DNA of 64,000 bases from Glycomyces tritici (GTDB taxonomy: Bacteria; Actinomycetota; Actinomycetes; Mycobacteriales; Micromonosporaceae), in contig NZ_JAUEMJ010000003.1 of the NCBI RefSeq assembly GCF_030403505.1, forward strand, positions 62,001 to 126,000. The letters run 5' to 3'. Under the pieces are notes generated by a model. The model was not told the DNA's origin, ran no database searches, and saw only the letters and a list, made by a program, of their open reading frames with translations. The position numbers and the translations under genes are program-made. Below, in pieces: positions 42,913 through 52,509 of the stretch. How positions within the stretch are numbered: the first letter of the stretch is position 1; each line of letters starts with the position of its first letter.

Positions 42913-44487
42913 CTACAGCGGGATGTTGCCGTGCTTCTTGGCGGGCAGCTCGTCGCGCTTGGAGGCGTTCATGCGCAGGCCGCGCACGAGCATCGCCCGG
43001 GTCTCGCGCGGCTGGATGACCGCGTCGATGTAGCCGAGCTCGGCCGCGACGTACGGGTTGTTCAGCTTCTCCTCGTACTCGGCCATGAGCTCGGCGCGCT
43101 TGGCCTGCTCGTCGTCGGCCTTGGCGAGTTCGCGCCGGTAGAGGATGTTGACCGCGCCCTGGGAGCCCATGACCGCGATCTCCGCGGTCGGCCACGCCAG
43201 GTTAAGGTCGGCGCCGACGCCCTTGGAGCCCATGACGCAGTACGCGCCGCCGTAGTCCTTGCGGGTGACGACGGTGAGCTTGGGGACGGTGGCCTCGGCG
43301 TACGCGTAGATGAGCTTCGCGCCGCGGCGGATGATGCCGTCGTGCTCCTGCGAGGTGCCCGGCAGGAAGCCCGGGACGTCCACGAAGGAGATGATCGGGA
43401 TGTTGAAGGCGTCGCAGAAGCGGATGAACCGCGCGGCCTTCTCCGAGGCGTCGATGTCGAGGCAGCCGGCGAAGTGCATGGGCTGGTTGGCGACGACGCC
43501 GACGGGCTTGCCGTCGAGGCGGCCGAACCCGGTGATGATGTTCTTCGCGAACAGCGCCTGGGTCTCCAGGAACTCGCCGTCGTCGAGCACCGATTCGAGG
43601 ACCTTGTGCATGTCGTACGGCTGGTTCGCCGAGTCGGGGATGACGGTGTCGAGTTCGAGGTCCGTGGCGGTGAGGTCGAGTTCGACGTCCTTGGACTCGT
43701 AGGCGGGCGGCTCGTCGAGGTTGTTCGACGGCAGGTACGAGAGGAGGTGCTTGACGTACTCGAGCGCGTCGGTCTCGTCCGAGGCCAGGTAGTGGGCGTT
43801 GCCCGCGACCGCGTTGTGGGTGCGGGCGCCGCCGAGCTCCTCCATGCCGACGTCCTCGCCGGTGACGGCGCGGACGACGTCGGGTCCGGTGATGAACATG
43901 TGGCTGGTCTGGTCGACCATCACGGTGAAGTCGGTGATCGCCGGCGAGTAGACGGCGCCGCCGGCGCAGGGGCCCATGATGAGCGAGATCTGCGGGATGA
44001 CGCCGGAGGCGCGCACGTTCCGGAAGAAGATCTCGGAGTAGCCGCCGAGGGAGGCCACGCCTTCCTGGATGCGGGCGCCGCCGGAGTCGGAGATGCCGAT
44101 GATCGGGCGGCCGGTGCGCAGCGCGAGGTCCTGGATCTTGGTGATCTTCTCGCCCGAGACCTGCCCGAGCGAGCCGCCGAGGACGGTGAAGTCCTGCGCG
44201 AACACGCAGACCTCGCGGCCTTCGATGGTGCCGTAGCCGGTGACGACGCCGTCGCCGTACGGCCGGTTGGCCTCCATGCCGAAGCTGGTCGAGTGGTGCT
44301 TGCGCAAGGCGTCCAGTTCGACGAACGACCCCTCGTCGAGCAGCTGCTCGAGGCGTTCGCGGGCGGTGCGCTTGCCCTTCTCGTGCTGCTTCTCGATCGC
44401 CCGGGGGTTCCCGGTGGCCGATTCGGAGAGGCGCTCGGCCAGGTCGGTGAGCCGCCCGGCGGTCGTGTGGAAGTCGATGTCGGTCAC
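42913..44487 (-). CDS. Acyl-CoA carboxylase beta (carboxyltransferase) subunit
   Basis: 524 residues of the AccD/PccB type. The N-terminal half has [23 protein letters not shown] and [53 protein letters not shown] holds the oxyanion glycines. The C-terminal half has [36 protein letters not shown] and [17 protein letters not shown]. It carboxylates acetyl- or propionyl-CoA with biotin from the alpha subunit, encoded elsewhere. The residue after [11 protein letters not shown] is D (DGIIRRG), the position tied to propionyl versus acetyl preference; I do not assign which. GTG 44487. Divergent from birA. Confidence 0.95.
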   Translation of the reverse strand: MTDIDFHTTAGRLTDLAERLSESATGNPRAIEKQHEKGKRTARERLEQLLDEGSFVELDALRKHHSTSFGMEANRPYGDGVVTGYGTIEGREVCVFAQDFTVLGGSLGQVSGEKITKIQDLALRTGRPIIGISDSGGARIQEGVASLGGYSEIFFRNVRASGVIPQISLIMGPCAGGAVYSPAITDFTVMVDQTSHMFITGPDVVRAVTGEDVGMEELGGARTHNAVAGNAHYLASDETDALEYVKHLLSYLPSNNLDEPPAYESKDVELDLTATDLELDTVIPDSANQPYDMHKVLESVLDDGEFLETQALFAKNIITGFGRLDGKPVGVVANQPMHFAGCLDIDASEKAARFIRFCDAFNIPIISFVDVPGFLPGTSQEHDGIIRRGAKLIYAYAEATVPKLTVVTRKDYGGAYCVMGSKGVGADLNLAWPTAEIAVMGSQGAVNILYRRELAKADDEQAKRAELMAEYEEKLNNPYVAAELGYIDAVIQPRETRAMLVRGLRMNASKRDELPAKKHGNIPL

Positions 44488-44529
44488 GACTCGGATCGTA
44501 TCGGCCTTCCCTGTGGCTACGCTATGTGC

Positions 44530-45327
44530 GTGAGCACACCGATGAGAAAGCCACTGGACCGGCACGAGCTCTGGTCGCTGTTGTCGGAGAAGTCCGGCTT
44601 CTGGACCGAGCTCGATGTGGTGCAAGTCACCGGTTCGACGAACGCGGACCTGGCCGAGGCCGCCAAGCACGGCGCTCCCCAGGGGAAGGTCCTCATCGCC
44701 GAGGAGCAGTCGCACGGCCGCGGCCGCCTCGACCGCCAGTGGGTGAGCCCGCCCCGCGCCGGACTCACCATGTCGTTCCTCCTGCGGCCCACCGTGCCGC
44801 GCGAGCAGTGGGGCACGCTGAGCCTCCTCACCGCCGTCGCCCTCGAGGAGTCGCTCAAGGCCGTGTGCGGCGTCAGTGCGAAGCTCAAGTGGCCCAACGA
44901 CGTCCTCATCGACGGCCGGAAGGTCTGCGGCATCCTCGCCCAGGTCGAGGGGAACGCGGTGATCGTCGGCGCCGGGCTGAACGTCTCGCTCACCGAGGAG
45001 GAGCTGCCGGTCCCCGAGGCCACCTCGCTGCAGATCGCCGGGGCCTCGACACTGGACCGCACCGAGATCGCCGCCGGTTTCCTCGCCCACGTCGCGGCCG
45101 TCTACGAGACCTGGAACGAGCGCGGACCGGGCTCCGTGATCGAGCGGTGGCGCCGCAATTCGGCGACTCTGGGACGCCACGTCGCGGTATCGTTCCCCAA
45201 CGGCCGCAACCTCACCGGCCGCGCCGCGGGCATCGACGAGAACGGCTGCCTGCGGATCGCCGCCCCTGACGGCACCGTGGAGACCGTCGCCGCCGGCGAC
45301 ATCGTCCACCTGCGGCCCCAGGGCTAG
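44530..45327 (+). CDS. birA: Biotin--[acetyl-CoA-carboxylase] ligase
   Basis: 265 residues without an N-terminal DNA-binding domain (the short, monofunctional type). Active motifs are [37 protein letters not shown] (the biotin-AMP loop), [20 protein letters not shown] and [11 protein letters not shown]. It biotinylates the acyl-CoA carboxylase alpha subunit. GTG 44530 lies 6 nt after TACGCT (leaderless); ATG 44524 and ATG 44542 are alternatives. It is head-to-head with the carboxylase beta gene. Confidence 0.94.
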   Translation: MSTPMRKPLDRHELWSLLSEKSGFWTELDVVQVTGSTNADLAEAAKHGAPQGKVLIAEEQSHGRGRLDRQWVSPPRAGLTMSFLLRPTVPREQWGTLSLLTAVALEESLKAVCGVSAKLKWPNDVLIDGRKVCGILAQVEGNAVIVGAGLNVSLTEEELPVPEATSLQIAGASTLDRTEIAAGFLAHVAAVYETWNERGPGSVIERWRRNSATLGRHVAVSFPNGRNLTGRAAGIDENGCLRIAAPDGTVETVAAGDIVHLRPQG

Positions 45328-45385
45328 CGCCCCGACATCCCGCGCGGCGCGGCGCCGTGAAGCACAGCAGCGAAGGAGCAGCGCA

Positions 45386-46378
45386 TTGGCCGACCAGGCG
45401 CACGGCGACGAACCCTTCGAGGCCCGGCAGCCTCCGGGGCCGACCGGCCTCGACCCCGAGGCCGAAGGGCTCTACCGGCTCCTGCTGTCCAAGTCGGACG
45501 GTTCCGTCTCGCAGCTCGCGGCCGACTCGGGACTCCCGCCCGGCCGCACCAGGGACGTCCTCATGCGCCTGGTGGACGACGGCTTCGCCACGATGGTCGC
45601 CGACTCCAGCTTCCGCGCCGTCGGACCCGACACCGTCCTCGGCGGGCGCATCGCCTCTCAGCTCGGCGACGTCCTCGGCGAGTACGAGGCCCTGCGCGAA
45701 CTCCTCGAGATCCACCGCGCCGGCCCCGGCCCGGGCGGCCGCGAGCAGGGCAGCTGGGAGGTCGTCTCCGGCCCCGTCGCGATCCGCTCGCGCCTGCGGC
45801 AGCTCAAGGCCAGCGCCGAGAAGCGGCTGCGCACGTTCGTGCGCCCGCCCATGGTCCTGCCCGTCCCCGAAACCGCACTGCACGAGGGCCTGCAGGCCCG
45901 CGGGGTCTGCCACCGCATCCTCTTCGACCGCAGCGTGCTCGACATCGACCCGTACTCGGACTACCTGCGCCACGCGCTCGCCTCGGGCGACGAGGTGCGG
46001 TTCGCGAAGCGGCTGCCGCTCAAGCTCCTCATCGTGGACGACAAGACCGCGCTCATGGAGGAGGGCGGCGGACGCCCGAAGGCGATCGTCACCAGCAACC
46101 GCTCCATCGTGGAGCTCGCGGGCGCGCTGTTCGACCAGTTGTGGTCGGCGGGCATCCCCGCGACGACCGCGTCCAGCAGCGCCCAGCGGATCGACGAGGA
46201 CGACGCGGTCCTGCTGGGGCTCTTGATCGCCGGGCTCACGGACCAGTCGATCGCGTCGAAGCTCGGCATCGGCCTGCGGACCGTGCAGCGCCGCGTGCGC
46301 GAGCTCATGGATCTGGCCGACGTGGACACCCGCATCCAGCTGGGCTGGCACGCCGCGAAGAACGGTTGGGTGCCATAG
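45386..46378 (+). CDS. TrmB-like / LuxR-type helix-turn-helix transcriptional regulator
   Basis: 330 residues. The N-terminal segment [41 protein letters not shown] looks like a TrmB-type winged helix. The middle ([45 protein letters not shown]) resembles the phospholipase-D-like TrmB sensor region. The C-terminal [37 protein letters not shown] is a LuxR HTH. Such two-HTH regulators are common in actinomycetes and often isolated. TTG 45386 follows AAGGAG. The target genes are unknown. Confidence 0.85.
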   Translation: MADQAHGDEPFEARQPPGPTGLDPEAEGLYRLLLSKSDGSVSQLAADSGLPPGRTRDVLMRLVDDGFATMVADSSFRAVGPDTVLGGRIASQLGDVLGEYEALRELLEIHRAGPGPGGREQGSWEVVSGPVAIRSRLRQLKASAEKRLRTFVRPPMVLPVPETALHEGLQARGVCHRILFDRSVLDIDPYSDYLRHALASGDEVRFAKRLPLKLLIVDDKTALMEEGGGRPKAIVTSNRSIVELAGALFDQLWSAGIPATTASSSAQRIDEDDAVLLGLLIAGLTDQSIASKLGIGLRTVQRRVRELMDLADVDTRIQLGWHAAKNGWVP

Positions 46379-46572
46379 CAAAAGCGAGCGGCCGACGGGT
46401 TCAGGGATTTCGCCCGAATCGGGGGACGAACCGCGATGCCTGGGTGTTGTACTGTGCTTTTGGTATTTGTACCCATGGCACGACTTGCGAACCGCGGACT
46501 GGCAGCCTCGGTGAAGCCTGCGGGCCGTGAATGCGTCCTGCCCCCGCCCGTTCTCACTCCTGGAGGTCCGCA

Positions 46573-47097
46573 GTGGGATATCCCGACGATCAACTCGCCC
46601 GCGGTGAAGTGGTCAAGCTGCACACCCGCCCGCACTGGAAGGAAGGTGTCGGCCCCGTCCTGTGGTTCGTCGTCTTCCTCGCCATCGGCGCCATCGCGAT
46701 CACGTTCACCGCGCGGATCGACGAGAGCTGGTCCCTGTGGCTGATCCTCGCCGAAGTCGTGCTCTTCCTGGCCCTGCTCATCTGGCTCTCGGTGCTGCCG
46801 TGGATCCGCTGGCGCTCCACCCACTACGTGATCACCGACCAGCGCATCATGTGGCGCGAAGGCCTCGTGACCCGCGAGAGCCGCCACATCCCGCTGGCGC
46901 GCGTGAACACCGTGTCGTACACCCAGAACGTCTGGGAGCGGATCTTCGGGTTCGGCGACATGAACATCGACTCGGCCTCTGACGACGGCGAGATCAACCT
47001 GATCGACGTCCCGAAGGTCGACAAGACCAAGGCGCTGCTGTACCAGCTGGCCGAGGACGACCGCTCGCGTCGTGCCGGCGCGGCCGACGGCACCTGA
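46573..47097 (+). CDS. PH domain-containing membrane protein (bPH2/DUF304)
   Basis: 174 residues. Two membrane helices (PVLWFVVFLAIGAIAITF and LWLILAEVVLFLALLIWLSVL) are followed by the bacterial PH domain STHYVITDQRIMWREGLVTRESRHIPLARVNTVSYTQNVWERIFGFGDMNIDSA. The function is unknown. GTG 46573 is preferred over the open frame start at 46531, because GGAGG sits 6 bases upstream. Confidence 0.9.
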   Translation: MGYPDDQLARGEVVKLHTRPHWKEGVGPVLWFVVFLAIGAIAITFTARIDESWSLWLILAEVVLFLALLIWLSVLPWIRWRSTHYVITDQRIMWREGLVTRESRHIPLARVNTVSYTQNVWERIFGFGDMNIDSASDDGEINLIDVPKVDKTKALLYQLAEDDRSRRAGAADGT

Positions 47098-47117
47098 CCG
47101 CCCGAGGCGTGACGAGA

Positions 47118-47142
47118 GGCCCGTGCCGTTGCGGCGCGGGCC
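47118..47142 (+). terminator. Terminator hairpin after the PH-domain gene
   Basis: GGCCCGTGCCG (47118-47128) pairs with CGGCGCGGGCC (47132-47142), with one G-T wobble and a 3-nt loop, 20 bp after the stop, followed by TTCT. It stands between convergent genes. Confidence 0.7.
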
Positions 47143-47164
47143 TTCTGCGTCGACCGGGGCTGCG

Positions 47165-47692
47165 TCAGCCGACCGAGGACCGGGCCAGTTCGGGGTCGTG
47201 CCGGAAGACCCAGGTGCGGTAGGCGAAGAATCGGAAGACCGAGCCGAGGCCGACGCCGACGATGTTGCCTGCGATGTTCACCGCGAGGTCGTTGTCGAAG
47301 TACTGCGGCCAGACCGCGGCGAGACCGGAGTTGGCCCAGAGGCAGGCGAGGGCGATGAGCAGGCCGATGCCGTTGAAGAAGAAGTAGAGGGCGTACTGGC
47401 GGTGGGCGGCGGCGCTGCCGCGGCGCTCGCGCCAGGTCCAGTGGCGGTTCCCGAAGAACGCGACGGTCATCGCGATGACGGCGGAGATGATCTTGGCGTA
47501 CCACTCGGACCAGTCGAGGCCGAGAAACATCAGGTTGAACAGCCCGATGTCGACCACGTAGGCCACACCGCCGACCCCGGCGAAGCGGATCAGCTCGGCC
47601 GCGTGGCGTTTCAGCAGGTCAATGGCGCGCACGAACAGACCCGTGAGGCCGCGGCGGGCCGGGGGCGACGGAGTCTCAATGGAGGTCGACAT
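47165..47692 (-). CDS. GtrA family membrane protein
   Basis: 175 residues with four membrane helices. Family-typical start LIRFAGVGGVAYVVDIGLFNLMFL, then AVIAMTVAFFGNRHWTWRERR and a final FRFFAYRTWVFR. GtrA proteins are believed to flip lipid-linked sugars or assist cell-wall polysaccharide glycosylation. ATG 47692 is 8 nt after TAGGCT on the minus strand; TTG 47695 is in frame but less likely. Confidence 0.92.
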   Translation of the reverse strand: MSTSIETPSPPARRGLTGLFVRAIDLLKRHAAELIRFAGVGGVAYVVDIGLFNLMFLGLDWSEWYAKIISAVIAMTVAFFGNRHWTWRERRGSAAAHRQYALYFFFNGIGLLIALACLWANSGLAAVWPQYFDNDLAVNIAGNIVGVGLGSVFRFFAYRTWVFRHDPELARSSVG

Positions 47693-47751
47693 CAAGCCAC
47701 AGCCTACCCGGAGCAGCGCGGGAGCGATACCGCCGAGATGCGCGGCCGGGC

Positions 47752-50421
47752 CTACTTCGTGGTGTCGTCGCCGACCGGGGCCGCCACCGCCACCACGCCC
47801 ACGGTGAACGGGTCGTCGCCGCGTTCGAAGCGGATCACCGCGTCCTCGCCCGTGGCCACCCGGTACACGTTCACGTCGACGCCGAAGGCGTACCAGTCCG
47901 GGTTCTCCACGGCCCCGTGCGCGCGGCAGGTCGCCGGCTCGCCGAGCCCCTGCCCGCCCGCGCTCAGGCTGTCCCCGCGGCGGTACCCCGAGCCGCCCCA
48001 GAGCGTCGCCGCGACCTGGACCTCGCCGCCGTCCTCGACCTCGATCTCGGTGTCAGCCGCGCGCGGACCGTCGTAGACCGCGACCTCCGTGGCCGGCGCC
48101 CCCGGCTCCGCGTACACCACCGTGAGCGACCAGCCCGCCCAGCGCCGCTCGGCGCACTCGGCGCCGAGGTCGATCGGCCAGTGGTCGCATTCGCTGGTCG
48201 GCAGCTGGTGGTTGTCGGTCGCGACCCAGTACGCGCCGCCGTCCGACACGAGGTCGGTGACCTCGACGAACGCCTGCTTCCCGGGGCTCGTGTCCCGCAT
48301 CGCCTCGGCGCTGAGCGCGGTCCAGGACCCGCCCGGCCCCGCGAGCGAGACCGCCGTCGGCAGGCCGTCCTCGACACCGGCCCAGTACAGGCCCGCCCAT
48401 TGGATCTCGGCCCCCTCCGGCACCTCGAGCACCGCCCCCGAGACGGCCTCGCCTTCGCGCCCCGCGGGCGCGGTCGCGGCCTTGTACGCCTTCATCGGCC
48501 ACTGCTCGCCGCCGCCGATGCGCACCACTTCCCTGCAGCCGGGGACGGAGCAGGTCAGCCAGGTGTTCCCGGCCGCGGTGACGCCCGTGGCGTCCACGCT
48601 CGCGTACCCGACCTCGCTGCCGGCGGGCGCGATCGGCACCTGCAGCGACGTGGTGCCGCTGATGCCCGGGCCCTCCACCGCGACCTCGAACGTCTGGTAG
48701 CCGCTCACTTCCTCCCCGATGAGGATGCGCACGTTGGCCTCCGCCGGGTCGGGCATCGCCGGGATCGTGCAGCGGACGACCGCGCCGTCCTCGTCGCACG
48801 TCCAGCCGGGATCGGCGGTCTCCGAAGCGAGCGTGATGCCCGCGGGCATCGTGATGTCGAGCGTGACGCGATCAGCGGCGGCCTGCCCGTGCCGTTCGAC
48901 CGGGGCCGCTTCGCCGGTACCACTGCGTTCGAGCAGCGCCGCCTGACCGTCACCGCTGGGCGGGGACGGGGCCGCTTCGCCGTCGTTTCGCCCGACGGGG
49001 GCCGCGTAGCCGCCGCCGCGTCGTTCTGCAGCTTCTGTATCCGCTTGCGCCCCAGACGATTCGGCCGGTCGTTCATTCGCATCGGCGTCGCCCGCACCGT
49101 CTTCGCTCTCGGCCCGCTCGGTCACCGGCGCGTAGCCGCCGCCGGTGCCGCCGGGCGGTGCGAGGCGGATCGGGAGGATCGCCTCGCCGCCGGCCACGAG
49201 GCCGCTCGAGCCCAGGCCGTGCTCGATCGCGTACGCGGCCGGCTCGGCGGGCGCCTCGGACTCGTCCTCGGGTTCGGGCTGCGGATCGGCCGGGTCCTCC
49301 GGGTCGGGCTCGGGCACGTCGTCGGGCGGCGGGGGCCCGGGCGCCGTGGGCTCGGCCTCCGGGTCGTCCGCTTGGACCACCGGCTCCTCGGGGGCGGCCT
49401 GCGGCGGCTGCTCCTCCTCGCCGCTGAGCGCGACGATCGCGACGACGGCGACCACCGCCGCGGCGGTGCTGGTGGCGACGGTGCCCTTGGTGCCGAGCTG
49501 CTGCACGATCCGGCGGATCCAGTTCGCGACGGCCTTGAACGGCGTGAACAGGTACGCGAGCACGCCGCCGAACGCGATCCCCGCGGCCGAGACCGCGCCC
49601 GCCGCCAGGTACGGCGAGGCCGCGCCGCCCAGGAAGATCACGGCGATGACGCCGCGCAGGCCCGAGTTCAACTCGGTGAGTTCGGCGAACAGCAGGTTGC
49701 AGGTGACGCACGAGTCGAGGTGGTCGTCCACTTTGGTGGCGTCGCGCTCGCCGAGCTTGCCGCGCACGCGCGCGCCGATCCGGTCGACGGTCCAGCGGCA
49801 CTCCTCGCGCGGGGAGTCGGCCGCGTGCTCGCTCAGGTAGTTCTGGCGCAGCTTCTCGCGCGCGCGGTAGGCGAGCGCGGAGACCCCGTTCGGGGTCATG
49901 CCGAGCATGGTGGCGATCTTGGCCGGGGAGTCCTCCTCGACCTCGGTGTGCCACAGCACCATCCGCCAGCGCTCGGGGAGCTTCCCGAAGGCGAGCGCGG
50001 CGTAGCGGCGCTCCTGGCCCTCGACGGCGGGGTCGACGTAGATCTCGCCGGAGTCGTGCGCGGTGAGGTCGTCGGTGAACTCGACCTTCTTGTCGCGGCG
50101 CACCCGGTCGTAGAAGGTGTTGCGGAGGGTCTGGAGCATGTAGGGCCGGAAGGCGAGGTCGGGGCCGCCGCCTTCGCGGAAGGTGTGGAGGAGTTTGGCG
50201 AAGGCCTCGGAGACGAGGTCGTCGGCGCCGGCGGGGTCGCGGGAGAGGACGCGGGCGAGGCGGCGCGCGGAGTGGACGTGGCGTTCGTAGAGCACGGCGT
50301 AGGCCGTGGTGTCGCCGCCGCGGGTGGCGGCGATGAGTTCGGGATCGGAGCGGGTCTCGGGGTTGTCGCCGGGGTCCGGGTCCAGGTGGCGGGGATCGCC
50401 GGCGGGGACGGTCTCGGGCAT
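47752..50421 (-). CDS. ECF sigma factor fused to zinc-finger, membrane segments and long extracellular domains
   Basis: 889 residues in one frame. Sigma region 2 is at ~30-100 (ELIAATRGGDTTAYAVLYERH, DDLVSEAFAKLLHTF) and region 4 at ~142-196 (LPERWRMVLWHTEVEEDSPAKIATMLGM, VSALAYRAREKLRQNY). A zf-HC2/anti-sigma-like zinc finger follows at 208-246 (C, then HLDSCVTC). Hydrophobic stretches at ~257-292 (possibly a hairpin) and 314-334 make the rest extracellular. A Pro/Glu/Asp linker (~335-520) leads to a DUF11-like beta domain (~520-600) and a DUF3344-like beta-rich region with WAGLYWAGVEDG (~640-889). The sigma factor thus appears tethered and self-restrained by its own membrane module. Confidence 0.9.
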   Translation of the reverse strand: MPETVPAGDPRHLDPDPGDNPETRSDPELIAATRGGDTTAYAVLYERHVHSARRLARVLSRDPAGADDLVSEAFAKLLHTFREGGGPDLAFRPYMLQTLRNTFYDRVRRDKKVEFTDDLTAHDSGEIYVDPAVEGQERRYAALAFGKLPERWRMVLWHTEVEEDSPAKIATMLGMTPNGVSALAYRAREKLRQNYLSEHAADSPREECRWTVDRIGARVRGKLGERDATKVDDHLDSCVTCNLLFAELTELNSGLRGVIAVIFLGGAASPYLAAGAVSAAGIAFGGVLAYLFTPFKAVANWIRRIVQQLGTKGTVATSTAAAVVAVVAIVALSGEEEQPPQAAPEEPVVQADDPEAEPTAPGPPPPDDVPEPDPEDPADPQPEPEDESEAPAEPAAYAIEHGLGSSGLVAGGEAILPIRLAPPGGTGGGYAPVTERAESEDGAGDADANERPAESSGAQADTEAAERRGGGYAAPVGRNDGEAAPSPPSGDGQAALLERSGTGEAAPVERHGQAAADRVTLDITMPAGITLASETADPGWTCDEDGAVVRCTIPAMPDPAEANVRILIGEEVSGYQTFEVAVEGPGISGTTSLQVPIAPAGSEVGYASVDATGVTAAGNTWLTCSVPGCREVVRIGGGEQWPMKAYKAATAPAGREGEAVSGAVLEVPEGAEIQWAGLYWAGVEDGLPTAVSLAGPGGSWTALSAEAMRDTSPGKQAFVEVTDLVSDGGAYWVATDNHQLPTSECDHWPIDLGAECAERRWAGWSLTVVYAEPGAPATEVAVYDGPRAADTEIEVEDGGEVQVAATLWGGSGYRRGDSLSAGGQGLGEPATCRAHGAVENPDWYAFGVDVNVYRVATGEDAVIRFERGDDPFTVGVVAVAAPVGDDTTK

Positions 50422-50800
50422 CGTTCGCCGGTGCTCCTTCCAGGTTGCGCCGAGCTCGTACGATCGGGGGGCTCGGGTGTCTGCTCGCGGGCGGGGACTT
50501 CACTGCCGAGTGGGAGGTGTACTCGCCGTCCCCCTTTGCGAGCCTTCCTTGACTTAACGATCGAGTACGTCTCGAGTTGCGCCCGTTCAGCCGTTCGGGC
50601 AGGCTTCCGGCGAACTGGACATTGCAGTGAGTTTAGGGCAAAAACCCGTCATAACCATGGATTGTGATGTGATTGTGACCAGGTGTGATCGTATTGGGAC
50701 TTCCCGTCCTGGTTCCAGGCAACTGTCGGAATTACGTCAGGCCATTGCGTACAGTTTGCTAACGCATTCCCGGCCGACTTCGACGCAAGGGAGGTGAACG
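50422..50800. other. Intergenic region between the fused sigma factor and the SepX-like gene
   Basis: About 380 bp, AT-richer than coding DNA, carrying the divergent promoters of both genes. TGTGA occurs four times in 26 bp (starting at 50663, 50668, 50674 and 50684), a possible binding site. A TACAGT box at 50750-50755 points right. I see no gene. Confidence 0.5.
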
Positions 50801-51631
50801 ATGCCCGCGTCCGTCCTACTCGCACTCCTCGCCGCCACCGCCCTGCTGGCCCTCACCCCGGCCCTGGTGCGCCGCTACGACCCTGATGAGCGCATGATCG
50901 CCGACCGGGCCTCGTCCGACGCCCGCGTCCTCGACCGCGAAGGCCACCGCCCCACCCGGCCCGCCTCCCACGACACCGCCGAGCTCGAACTCCAGCACGC
51001 CGGGAGCCCGTCCGGGCAGGACGACTCCCTCGACGAACTCCTCGACGGCCAAGACCTTCCGGCGCAATCGAACTCACGCGGGTGGGAGCGGCGCGGCACG
51101 CGCCGCGGCGACTCGGTACGGTTGAAGGCCGACGAGTCGTACACCGGCGAGGACCCCGAGATGCACGAGCAGGCCAGGCTCCGGCGGATGCGCGCCGAAT
51201 GGTGGCGGCGGCGCCACCGCCGCATTCTCTACGTGCTCATCGCACTGACCGTGCTCGAACTCGCCGGCGTCGCCATCGCCGGCCCCGGCTTCTGGGTCGG
51301 CGCGGGCCTCTCCACGGTCGCCCTCGGCGGCTACGTCTACTTCCTGCGCGAGCGCGCCAAGCGCCGGCGCCGGGCGGGCCGCCGGCCCAAGGCCATGATC
51401 ACGGCCGAGCCCGAGCACGACGAGGTCGGCCCGCCCACCTACGTGCCCGAGCAGCCCGACGGGGACGAGGACGACGACGAGGAGCTCGGCCCCCGCGAGT
51501 CGTTCCTGTTCGAGAACGGCTCGCTCGACGAGGAGGCCCCGCCGCCGCCGCGCCCCGACCCGCGCCGTCCCGACGGCCCCGCGGGCGTGCGCGGGCGCTC
51601 CTACGAGGCGCCGGCGAAGCTCGAGCGCTGA
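50801..51631 (+). CDS. SepX/GlpR-like divisome membrane protein
   Basis: 276 residues. N-terminal TM (SVLLALLAATALLALTPALV) with RRYDPDERMIADRASSDARVLDRE, then a charged disordered stretch, an Arg block (RLRRMRAEWWRRRHRRILYVLIALTVLELAGVAIAG), a second TM pair (AGLSTVALGGYVYFLRERAKRRRRAGRRPK) and a Pro/acidic tail. This layout resembles GlpR/SepX, actinobacterial proteins that recruit Glp to FtsZ and stabilise the divisome. I base the call on layout, so it is a moderate-confidence assignment. ATG 50801 has a very strong GGGAGGTGAACG ahead of it. Confidence 0.6.
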   Translation: MPASVLLALLAATALLALTPALVRRYDPDERMIADRASSDARVLDREGHRPTRPASHDTAELELQHAGSPSGQDDSLDELLDGQDLPAQSNSRGWERRGTRRGDSVRLKADESYTGEDPEMHEQARLRRMRAEWWRRRHRRILYVLIALTVLELAGVAIAGPGFWVGAGLSTVALGGYVYFLRERAKRRRRAGRRPKAMITAEPEHDEVGPPTYVPEQPDGDEDDDEELGPRESFLFENGSLDEEAPPPPRPDPRRPDGPAGVRGRSYEAPAKLER

Positions 51632-51687
51632 CGCCGCGCCGCTCATGAAGCAGCGCACACCGGGCCTGCCGCTAAACTTGCCCGGTT

Positions 51688-52377
51688 ATGCCTGATGAGG
51701 AATCGCAGCACCGCCACATCCTGACGTTCAACTTCCGTCAAGGACGCAACAAGCCCCGCCACGACGAGGCCTTCGCGCGCCTGTGGCCGCGCTATGGCCT
51801 GGACTGGGAGCCGGACGAGGGCCGCATCGACTTCGCGAAGCTGTTCGGCCGCACCGCGCCCGTGATCCTCGAGATCGGCTCGGGCAACGGCGAGGCCGCC
51901 GCCGCGATGGGCGACGCCGACCGGGACCGCGACCTCCTCGCCGTCGAGGTCTACCCGCAGGGCATCGCCGACCTCATGGACCGCGCCGAAGCGCGCGGCC
52001 TCACGAACCTGCGGATCTACCAGGGCGACGCCCTGCCGCTGCTGTGGAAGGGCATCGCGCCCGGGTCGCTCGACGAGATCCGGGTGTACTTCCCCGACCC
52101 GTGGCCGAAGAAGCGCCACCACAAGCGCCGCATCATCCAGGCCGAGCACGTGAAGACGATGGCAGGGCTCCTGCGCCCCGGCGGGGTCCTCCACTGCGCG
52201 ACGGACATCGCGGACTACGCGGAGCAGATGCTCGAGGTCCTCACGGCGGACGAGGCCTTCGCGAACACCGCCGAGGGCTACGCCCCGCGCCCCGATCACC
52301 GCCCGGTCACGAAGTTCGAGCGCCGCGGTGTGAAGGCCGACCGCGAGATCTTCGACCTGATCTTCACCAAGCGCTGA
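51688..52377 (+). CDS. trmB: tRNA (guanosine(46)-N7)-methyltransferase
   Basis: 229 residues. SAM motif VILEIGSGNGEAAAAM, acidic strand LLAVEVYPQG, and the family-defining EIRVYFPDPWPKKRHHKRRII. The C-terminal TKFERRGVKADREIFDLIF binds tRNA. It methylates G46 in the tRNA variable loop. ATG 51688 follows a TAAACT box by 9 nt. Confidence 0.96.
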   Translation: MPDEESQHRHILTFNFRQGRNKPRHDEAFARLWPRYGLDWEPDEGRIDFAKLFGRTAPVILEIGSGNGEAAAAMGDADRDRDLLAVEVYPQGIADLMDRAEARGLTNLRIYQGDALPLLWKGIAPGSLDEIRVYFPDPWPKKRHHKRRIIQAEHVKTMAGLLRPGGVLHCATDIADYAEQMLEVLTADEAFANTAEGYAPRPDHRPVTKFERRGVKADREIFDLIFTKR

Positions 52378-52509
52378 GAGGGGTACCTCGTCTGCGTGAC
52401 CGCGGTCCGCCATGACCTCACGGTGCTCCGCGTCGGCGAGGACTTCCGCGCCGCGGCATCGGTGATGCCAGTGCTGCGCGAACGGGATGCTCGCTTGCTC
52501 GGCTGAGCC

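Noticed and set aside
47917..50667. A 916-codon open frame on the plus strand across the fused sigma factor
   Set aside because: It is antisense to a protein with clear sigma, zinc-finger and membrane features, and is arginine- and alanine-rich, typical of GC shadow frames.
52396..52506. Possible 36-codon gene (GTG start) between trmB and dgt
   Set aside because: No ribosome site and no recognisable product. It could be a gene remnant, but I cannot support it.
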